DNA from: Clostridium sp. CAG:448
Lineage (GTDB): Bacteria; Bacillota; Clostridia; Oscillospirales; CAG-272
Direction: 5' to 3'
DNA length: 19,330 bases
NCBI GenBank assembly: GCA_000433415.1
Contig: FR890568.1
Coordinates: 19,700 to 39,029 of the forward strand
Shown: one piece after another, positions 14,786-19,330 of the stretch
Layout of the letters: the number at the start of each line of letters is the position of its first letter
Position numbering within the stretch: position 1 is the stretch's first letter
The notes under the pieces: generated by a model
The model's database searches: none
What the model was told of the DNA's origin: nothing
Seen by the model: the letters and a program-made list of their open reading frames with translations, nothing else
Made by a program: the position numbers and the translations under genes

Positions 14786-15679
14786 ATGAGCGAGATTGCA
14801 GTCATCGGCGGGGATGTGCGGCAGGCAGCAACGGCAGAGGCGTTGGTTGAGGCGGGACACAAAGTTTGTGTGTTCGGGATCGATGCGCAACTTTTGCAGG
14901 GAGCTGTCTTTTGCGCAAATCTGTCGCGGGCACTGATGCATGCGGAGGCAGTGGTTTTGCCGCTTCCTGTCACGCATGACGGAGAGCATATTCCGTGTGA
15001 TGCGGGGGATGTTCCGGTGCGGTTTTCGGAAATTCTTCATAAGGTGCAGGCGGGAACGGTCCTGATGGGGGGATATATTCCGCAGCCTTTTTTTGAGATG
15101 GCAAGGGCACAGGATGTGCCGCTTTATGATTACTATACGAGCGAAGAGGTGACGTTACGGAATGCCTGTGCAACGGCGGAAGGGGCAATTGCCGTTGCCA
15201 TTGCGAACACGGACACGGTCCTTTGCGGGTTGCATGCCGCAGTGATCGGTTTTGGGCGGATCGGCAGAATGCTTGCACGACTGCTGTATGCTTTGGGCGT
15301 GCATGTAACTGTATATGCAAGATCGTCAGAGGCACGCACCTGGGCGGAAATTGAAGGATATGCAGCGGCGGAATTGTGTGACGGCGGTGTTCCGGCGTCG
15401 ATTGTTTCCGGGTTCGGCATTGTTTTCAACACCGTACCCGCACGCGTACTGTGCCGCGCACGTCTGACCGAAATGAGCAAGGATACGTTGCTTGTGGAGC
15501 TTGCATCGAAACCGGGTGGATTTGACCCGGCGGATGCACGGGATGCAGGATTGCGTACGGTTTACGCGCAGGGACTGCCTGGCAGATACGCGCCGGTCAG
15601 TGCCGGACGCGCAATTGCGGTACGCGTTTTGAAAATATTGCGTGAGAGGGAGGAATCTGCACATGAGTCAAACGGATAA
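14786..15679 (+). CDS. dpaA: Dipicolinate synthase subunit A
   Basis: With DpaB it makes dipicolinic acid from the lysine-pathway intermediate (hydroxytetrahydrodipicolinate), in the mother cell, for spore-core dehydration and heat resistance. The 297 residues match SpoVFA. The N-terminal domain starts IAVIGGDVRQAATAEAL, a family signature, and a Rossmann domain carries GFGRIG at 155-160 after AATAEGAIAVAI-type residues. GYIPQPFF and ELASKPGGFD are further family segments. GGAG lies 9 nt before the ATG. It overlaps dpaB by 17 nt. It is divergent from the uracil-DNA glycosylase gene. Confidence 0.95.
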   Translation: MSEIAVIGGDVRQAATAEALVEAGHKVCVFGIDAQLLQGAVFCANLSRALMHAEAVVLPLPVTHDGEHIPCDAGDVPVRFSEILHKVQAGTVLMGGYIPQPFFEMARAQDVPLYDYYTSEEVTLRNACATAEGAIAVAIANTDTVLCGLHAAVIGFGRIGRMLARLLYALGVHVTVYARSSEARTWAEIEGYAAAELCDGGVPASIVSGFGIVFNTVPARVLCRARLTEMSKDTLLVELASKPGGFDPADARDAGLRTVYAQGLPGRYAPVSAGRAIAVRVLKILREREESAHESNG

Positions 15680-16310
15680 GCGGGAGGAAGCGGGGATCAA
15701 CAAGGAGGAGATGCGCTGTCTGCAGGGAAAAAGAATCGGATTTGCCATGTGCGGGTCGTTTTGCACCCATGCACAGGCGTACCGGGAAATGGAAAAGCTT
15801 GCAACAGTGTGCGGCGCGGAGCTTGTTCCGATTCTCAGCGATGTTTCCTACACAACCGATACGCGTTTCGGAACGGCGGAAGATCTGCGCAGAAAAATCC
15901 GCCTGTTAACCGGGACGCAGATTATTCACACCATTGAGCGTGCAGAACCGCTCGGTCCCGCACAGCCCCTTGATTTGATGATTGTATGTCCGTGTACGGG
16001 GAACACCCTTGCCAAAATCGCAAACGGAATCACGGATACGCCGGTTTGCATGGCAGTCAAGGCACATATGCGTACAGACCGCCCGCTTGTTCTGGCATTG
16101 GCGAGCAACGACGCGATGTCCGCAAATCTGCGCAATCTTGCGGTTTTGCTTGGAAGAAAGCAGGTTTATTTTGCCCCGATGTGGCAGGATGACCCCGAAA
16201 AAAAGCCGCATTCTCTGGTTGCGGATTTTGAAAGCTTGCAGAAAACGATCCGGTTGGCAATGGAGGGCAGGCAAGCGCGCCCGTTGTTTTTGGTCAAAGA
16301 AAGAGGCTGA
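15663..16310 (+). CDS. dpaB: Dipicolinate synthase subunit B (flavoprotein)
   Basis: A flavoprotein-fold protein pairing with DpaA. From ATG 15663 it has 215 residues, close to the roughly 200 of SpoVFB. GKRIGFAMCGSFCTH opens the fold and the FMN-type segment VCPCTGNTLAKIANGITDTP is the family hallmark. The end, PLFLVKERG, is near the usual terminus. GGAGG at 15649-15653, 9 nt before the ATG, decides the start over the in-frame GTG at 15642. Its start is inside the end of dpaA, so the subunits are probably made together. Confidence 0.95.
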   Translation: MSQTDKREEAGINKEEMRCLQGKRIGFAMCGSFCTHAQAYREMEKLATVCGAELVPILSDVSYTTDTRFGTAEDLRRKIRLLTGTQIIHTIERAEPLGPAQPLDLMIVCPCTGNTLAKIANGITDTPVCMAVKAHMRTDRPLVLALASNDAMSANLRNLAVLLGRKQVYFAPMWQDDPEKKPHSLVADFESLQKTIRLAMEGRQARPLFLVKERG

Positions 16311-16373
16311 TTGTCCGAACCGGAAGCCGTTTAAGAATAAGCATCCTTCCAAATTCGAGTAAATAACACAAAT

Positions 16374-16407
16374 TATCGCACCTGATTTTATACAATTTGG
16401 TGCGATA
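16374..16407 (+). terminator. Hairpin terminator after dpaB
   Basis: TATCGCACC (16374-16382) pairs with GGTGCGATA (16399-16407), nine bases across a 16-nt loop. The stem can extend outward with one bulge (ACAAAT with ATTTGT). A T-rich stretch (16408-16417) follows. It separates dpaAB from the padR promoter. Part of it could instead be an operator for the padR operon. Confidence 0.6.
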
Positions 16408-16424
16408 TATTTGTTTTATATACA

Positions 16425-16453
16425 TTGACAGGCGAGGTATCTAAGCGTATAAT
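16425..16453 (+). promoter_or_regulatory. Consensus SigA promoter of the padR operon
   Basis: TTGACA at 16425-16430, a 17-nt spacer and TATAAT at 16448-16453: both hexamers and the spacing are perfect. Transcription should start near 16460, about 23 nt before the padR ATG. Such a strong promoter implies repression, most simply by the PadR protein it encodes. Confidence 0.92.
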
Positions 16454-16482
16454 ATAGGCATCGGGTGAAAGGAGGAGATGAC

Positions 16483-16866
16483 ATGGCAATTACGGCGGAT
16501 CTGATCCGCGGGCATACCGATACCATCATCCTTTCCTGTCTTTTGGAAGGTGACAGCTACGGTTACCGGATCAACCGCGCGATACGGGACGTGACCGGCG
16601 GTTTATACGAACTAAAGGAAGCGACGCTTTACACCGCCTTCCGACGATTGGAGGAAGCAGGGTATATCCGCTCGTATTGGGGAGATGAAGCAACCGGGGC
16701 ACGGCGAAGGTATTATGCGATTACAGACAGAGGAAGAGAAGAGTATCACAGGTTGGTTGCAGAATGGATGGAAGCAAGCCGGCTGATTAACCGTCTGATC
16801 GGGACGGACAGGGAAGCCGGCAAACAGAATACGACAGAACAAAAGGAGGACAACTCACATGTATGA
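16483..16866 (+). CDS. PadR-family transcriptional regulator
   Basis: A 127-residue winged-helix repressor. TIILSCLLEGDSYGYRINRAI, the helix YELKEATLYTAFRRLEEAGYI and the wing SYWGDEATGARRRYYAIT are standard PadR features. The C-terminal helix for dimerisation is short. The ATG at 16483 is chosen because GGAGGA lies 6 nt before it; a GTG at 16465 is in frame but starts inside the leader. PadR proteins often repress their own operon and respond to phenolics, drugs or membrane-active compounds. The next two genes, a HAAS-domain protein and a DUF4097 protein, form a common Firmicutes trio with it. Its end overlaps the next gene by 8 nt. Confidence 0.93.
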   Translation: MAITADLIRGHTDTIILSCLLEGDSYGYRINRAIRDVTGGLYELKEATLYTAFRRLEEAGYIRSYWGDEATGARRRYYAITDRGREEYHRLVAEWMEASRLINRLIGTDREAGKQNTTEQKEDNSHV

Positions 16867-17548
16867 ATCGAACGATATGAAAGAAAAATTGCGAGCCTAT
16901 CTGGATCTGACATTTGCAGGGGCGCCTGCGGGGAAAGAAGCAGAGGAATTCAAAGAAGAGCTGTATGCAGATATGTGCGACAAATATGACGATCTGGTTG
17001 ACAGCGGTATGAGCGAAGGGGAAGCGTATAACCGTGTGATTTCCGGTATCGGAACGCCGGATGAGCTTTTTGAAGAGCTGAACCGCAAAAGTCAACCGAA
17101 TCAAGCCGATATCGAACGGGCTGCCAAAGTACGTCGGAAGGCAAATCTGCTGACCTCGCTTGCCATTGCGCTGTATATTCTGTCCCCGGTTCCCGTTATG
17201 CTTGCGAGTGCTTTCAGCGATAGCGATCGGGTTTCCATATTGGGCGCCTGCATGCTGTTTCTGATCGTTGCCGCTGCGACCTTCCTGATTGTATACGCAA
17301 GTTCCATGCGCTCACAGTTCAAAGGCCGTGAAAAGTCTGCACCGTCCGTCAAAGCCAAGGAAAAGGAGAACGAGCGCAGCCCGTTGCGCAAAGCAGTCGG
17401 CAGTGCCATCTGGATTGTTATAGTTGCGGTCTATCTGTGCGTCAGCTTCTGGACATCGGCATGGCACCTGACCTGGCTGATTTTTCCGATCGGCGCGGCA
17501 ATCAACAATATCATTGACGCGGCAATTGCATTGAAGGGAGGAAAATAA
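16859..17548 (+). CDS. HAAS-domain (DUF1700-like) membrane protein
   Basis: A 229-residue protein. Residues 1-75 form a charged helical HAAS-type domain with EFKEELYADMCDKYDDLVDSG and GMSEGEAYNRVISGIGTPDEL, as usual for partners of PadR regulators. Hydrophobic segments follow at about 97-118, 126-147, 180-199 and 202-225, with a basic linker (148-178) between the two pairs. GGAGG (16845-16849) is 9 nt before the ATG. By family context it probably senses or relays envelope state to the PadR or DUF4097 partner; no enzymatic motif is visible. It ends one base before the DUF4097 start. Confidence 0.85.
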   Translation: MYESNDMKEKLRAYLDLTFAGAPAGKEAEEFKEELYADMCDKYDDLVDSGMSEGEAYNRVISGIGTPDELFEELNRKSQPNQADIERAAKVRRKANLLTSLAIALYILSPVPVMLASAFSDSDRVSILGACMLFLIVAAATFLIVYASSMRSQFKGREKSAPSVKAKEKENERSPLRKAVGSAIWIVIVAVYLCVSFWTSAWHLTWLIFPIGAAINNIIDAAIALKGGK

Positions 17549-17549
17549 G

Positions 17550-18422
17550 ATGGAAAGCAAAGGCGCCATTCGGGCAAGACTGATTATATGGAGCGTTGTT
17601 GCGGCGGTTTTGATTCTTGTGTTTGCTATCACAATGACCATGTACCTGACAGGAACGGGGTTGGACTTTTTGCAGTTACCCATTGTCAGTTTCGGAAGCA
17701 ATTATTCCTCCTACAATGCCGGAAACGGAAGCACGGACAAAGAAATCCGCAATCTGGACATTGATTGGGCAAGCGGAGAAGTACACATTATTGCATCGGA
17801 ATCCGCAGAACAGATTTCCTTTGAAGAAAGCTATGACGGGAATGAAGACGCGCGTCTGCGCTGGGTTGTCGACGGTGAAACCTTGAAAATCCGCTTCCGG
17901 GCGCGGAACAGTCTGATCAGCTTTGGCTCACTGAATAAAAAACTGACCGTGACCATCCCCGCATCACTTGCACAGCATCTGGACAAAGTCAAAATCGGAA
18001 CCGCTTCCGCAGAGGTAAATGTCAGCGGTTTGCAGGCGGAGATTCTGGATGTGGACACCGCATCCGGACGGCTGGAGCTTGACGGGACCTATGGGGAACT
18101 GTCGGTGGACACCGCAAGCGGTTCGGTCACTTTTGCGGGAAGCTGCCGCAAGATCAATATTGATACCGCCAGTGGACGGATTCGCCTGACGCCGGGGGAT
18201 CTTTGGGAAGATATTGACATTGATACCGCCTCCGGCAATATCGAACTCTGGCTGCCCGAAAGTGAAAAGGGCTTCTCAGTGGATTATGACAAGGCAAGCG
18301 GAAAATTCTCCTGTGATTTTCCTGTGTTGCTCTCAGGGAAGATCTATAAGATCGGCGAGGGTGCCGGCCGAATTAACGTTGACAGTGCCAGTGGAAACCT
18401 GAAAATTTACAAGGCGGAGTAA
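17550..18422 (+). CDS. DUF4097 beta-solenoid surface protein, membrane anchored
   Basis: A 290-residue protein with an N-terminal signal-anchor helix (11-34) and an extracytoplasmic repeat domain. D-x-A-S-G turns recur at residues 72 (DWASG), 169, 187, 205 and 225 (all DTASG), 247 (DKASG) and 278 (DSASG), spaced mostly 18-20 residues. This is the ladder expected of a right-handed beta-helix such as DUF4097/LiaX-like proteins. The regular turns suggest a rigid adhesin- or sensor-like rod rather than an enzyme. GGAGG is 9 nt upstream. It is the last gene of the PadR trio; sigG begins 99 bp later with no clear terminator between. Confidence 0.88.
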   Translation: MESKGAIRARLIIWSVVAAVLILVFAITMTMYLTGTGLDFLQLPIVSFGSNYSSYNAGNGSTDKEIRNLDIDWASGEVHIIASESAEQISFEESYDGNEDARLRWVVDGETLKIRFRARNSLISFGSLNKKLTVTIPASLAQHLDKVKIGTASAEVNVSGLQAEILDVDTASGRLELDGTYGELSVDTASGSVTFAGSCRKINIDTASGRIRLTPGDLWEDIDIDTASGNIELWLPESEKGFSVDYDKASGKFSCDFPVLLSGKIYKIGEGAGRINVDSASGNLKIYKAE

Positions 18423-18439
18423 AACCGCCACATATTACC

Positions 18440-18520
18440 AATCCCGCTTTGTTGAATACCGCACCGTATGGTGTGGCAATACTTCCTTTGAAAGACAAAA
18501 GGAAGGAACAAAGCGGGATT
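18440..18520 (+). promoter_or_regulatory. Predicted three-way-junction RNA in the sigG leader
   Basis: The closing stem P1 is a perfect 14-bp repeat: AATCCCGCTTTGTT (18440-18453) with AACAAAGCGGGATT (18507-18520). Inside are P2, CCGCACC (18459-18465) with GGTGTGG (18470-18476), seven pairs including one G-U, tetraloop GTAT; and P3, CTTCCTTT (18482-18489) with AAAGGAAG (18498-18505), eight perfect pairs with an 8-nt loop. The strands between helices are GAATA, CAATA and a single G. The sigG ATG begins two bases after P1, and the best Shine-Dalgarno-like bases (AAGGA, 18503-18507) are at the P3/P1 junction, so the fold should hinder translation. Confidence 0.75.
18454..18484 (+). promoter_or_regulatory. 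Weak candidate forespore (SigF/SigG-like) promoter within the sigG leader
   Basis: GAATA at 18454-18458 resembles the SigG -35 (G-A/C-A-T-A/G). After 16 nt, GGCAATACTT at 18475-18484 resembles the SigF -10 GGnnAnAnTA with one mismatch. Transcription would begin near 18491, after the left arms of P1, P2 and P3, leaving an unfolded leader. The match is loose and these bases also form the RNA stems, so this is tentative. Confidence 0.25.
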
Positions 18521-18521
18521 T

Positions 18522-19325
18522 ATGTATTATAATAAAGTCGAAATCTGCGGCGTGAACACCGCAGGACTAAAGACATTGACGGATGAGGAAAAACGGGCAC
18601 TCCTTCTGCGCCTGAAGGAGGGGGATGAGCAGGCAAGACAGGAACTGATTTATGGGAATCTGCGATTGGTTTTGTCCATCATCCAGCGTTTTACCGGGCG
18701 GCGTGAAAATCTCGATGATCTGTTTCAGGTCGGGTGCATCGGGCTTGTCAAGGCGGTTGATCACTTCAATACCGATCTTGACGTCAAATTCTCCACTTAT
18801 GCGGTTCCTATGATTATCGGGGAAATTAGGCGGTACCTTCGTGACAACAACAGTATCCGGATCAGCCGCTCCGTGCGCGATCTCGCGTACCGCGCCCTGC
18901 AGGTTCGGGAAGCGCTCATGGCGGAAAAGCAGGAAGAACCGGGTGCCGACGCCATTGCGGAAAAGCTTGGCGTCAAGAAGAGCAGTGTCTATCAGGCGAT
19001 GGAAGCCATTGTCGAACCGATCTCGCTTTACGAGCCGGTGTTCAGCGAAAACGGGGACTCCGTCTATGTGATTGATCAGCTTCGGGATCCCGGCGCGGGG
19101 GAAGAAGGTTGGTTGGAAAACATCGCACTGCGTGACGCTATGAAGCAGTTGACCGAACGCGAAACCAAAATTATTTCCATGCGTTTTTACAAAAACAAGA
19201 CGCAAATGGAAATCGCAAACGAGATTGGTATTTCACAGGCGCAGGTTTCCCGATTGGAGAAGGCGGCGCTTGAAAAGATTCGCCGACACATGTCCGTGTC
19301 CGAAAGCAAGCGGGCGCGGGTGTAG
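18522..19325 (+). CDS. sigG: Forespore RNA polymerase sigma factor SigG
   Basis: The 267 residues open with NKVEICGVNT, the SigG-specific N-terminal signature. Region 2 follows (NLRLVLSIIQRF, DDLFQVGCIGLVKAVDHF, KFSTYAVPMIIGEIRRYLRDN), then region 3 and region 4 (LTERETKIISMRFYKNKTQMEIANEIGISQAQVSRLEK). SigG drives late forespore genes after engulfment. The ATG at 18522 gives the same N-terminus as B. subtilis SigG to within a residue or two, so the start is secure although no good ribosome site is placed near it: AAGGA is 14 nt away and structured. In B. subtilis sigG follows spoIIGA-sigE; here it follows a PadR-HAAS-DUF4097 operon. Confidence 0.96.
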   Translation: MYYNKVEICGVNTAGLKTLTDEEKRALLLRLKEGDEQARQELIYGNLRLVLSIIQRFTGRRENLDDLFQVGCIGLVKAVDHFNTDLDVKFSTYAVPMIIGEIRRYLRDNNSIRISRSVRDLAYRALQVREALMAEKQEEPGADAIAEKLGVKKSSVYQAMEAIVEPISLYEPVFSENGDSVYVIDQLRDPGAGEEGWLENIALRDAMKQLTERETKIISMRFYKNKTQMEIANEIGISQAQVSRLEKAALEKIRRHMSVSESKRARV

Positions 19326-19330
19326 GGAAT

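Noticed and set aside
16419..16451. TATAC/GTATA pair as a PadR operator overlapping the promoter
   Set aside because: Five bases 23 nt apart in A/T-rich DNA are expected by chance.
18413..18429. GGCGG/CCGCC hairpin across the DUF4097 stop codon as a terminator
   Set aside because: Only five pairs with a 7-nt loop and no T-run follow; too weak to call.
18431..18437. CATATTA as a SigG -10 box upstream of sigG
   Set aside because: The bases 16-18 nt upstream (TACAAGG region) do not resemble the SigG -35, and transcription would start within the left arm of the leader stem.
18440..18520. A miniature inverted-repeat transposon or a tRNA-like gene
   Set aside because: No flanking target duplication is evident, the two inner hairpins fill the interior, and there is no tRNA anticodon-arm or T-arm consensus. 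Position against the sigG start favours a leader RNA.

Overview
The window reads as the chromosome of an endospore-forming member of the Clostridia (Firmicutes/Bacillota), GC-rich for that group. The evidence is the gene content: a bifunctional Rel, the spoVB-mazG-rqcP-yabP-yabQ-divIC block, dipicolinate synthase dpaA/dpaB, sigG, and strong AGGAGG-type ribosome binding sites. I cannot name a genus. No tRNA, rRNA, CRISPR array, phage gene or insertion sequence was seen, and no stretch over 300 bp lacks a gene.

Region 1 (1-12963, + strand) begins with the last 30 codons of a probable COG2509 FAD-dependent oxidoreductase. A tightly packed run of twelve genes follows: recJ, rel, dtd, hemZ, a uridine-kinase-like P-loop kinase, an MTA/SAH deaminase-type amidohydrolase, spoVB-like flippase, mazG, rqcP, yabP, yabQ and divIC. 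Gaps are 0-81 bp with several ATGA overlaps, and I see no internal terminator, so it may be one long operon. It joins two conserved Firmicutes islands: recJ-rel-dtd-hemZ (repair, stringent response, translation quality control, haem) and the spoVB-divIC block (envelope, nucleotide sanitation, ribosome quality control, sporulation, division). recJ is broken here by a 26-bp imperfect tandem duplication that adds a frameshift and stop inside the DHH catalytic domain; removing one copy restores a 732-residue protein.

Region 2 (12964-14652, mostly - strand) starts with a strong bidirectional terminator. Two convergent minus-strand genes follow: a family 4 uracil-DNA glycosylase, then an AEC transporter, overlapping by ATGA and driven by a near-consensus SigA promoter.

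Region 3 (14653-16407, + strand) is dpaA-dpaB, which makes dipicolinic acid for the spore core, behind a candidate mother-cell (SigK-like) promoter and ahead of a hairpin terminator.

Region 4 (16425-19325, + strand) is a PadR regulator, a HAAS-domain membrane protein and a DUF4097 surface protein behind a perfect TTGACA-N17-TATAAT promoter, followed by sigG. The 81 nt before the sigG start codon can fold into a three-way-junction RNA: a perfect 14-bp closing stem, two inner hairpins, and the only visible Shine-Dalgarno-like bases largely inside the structure. This is the most interesting signal in the window. It would suit a switch that keeps read-through transcripts from the upstream housekeeping promoter from making the forespore sigma factor.
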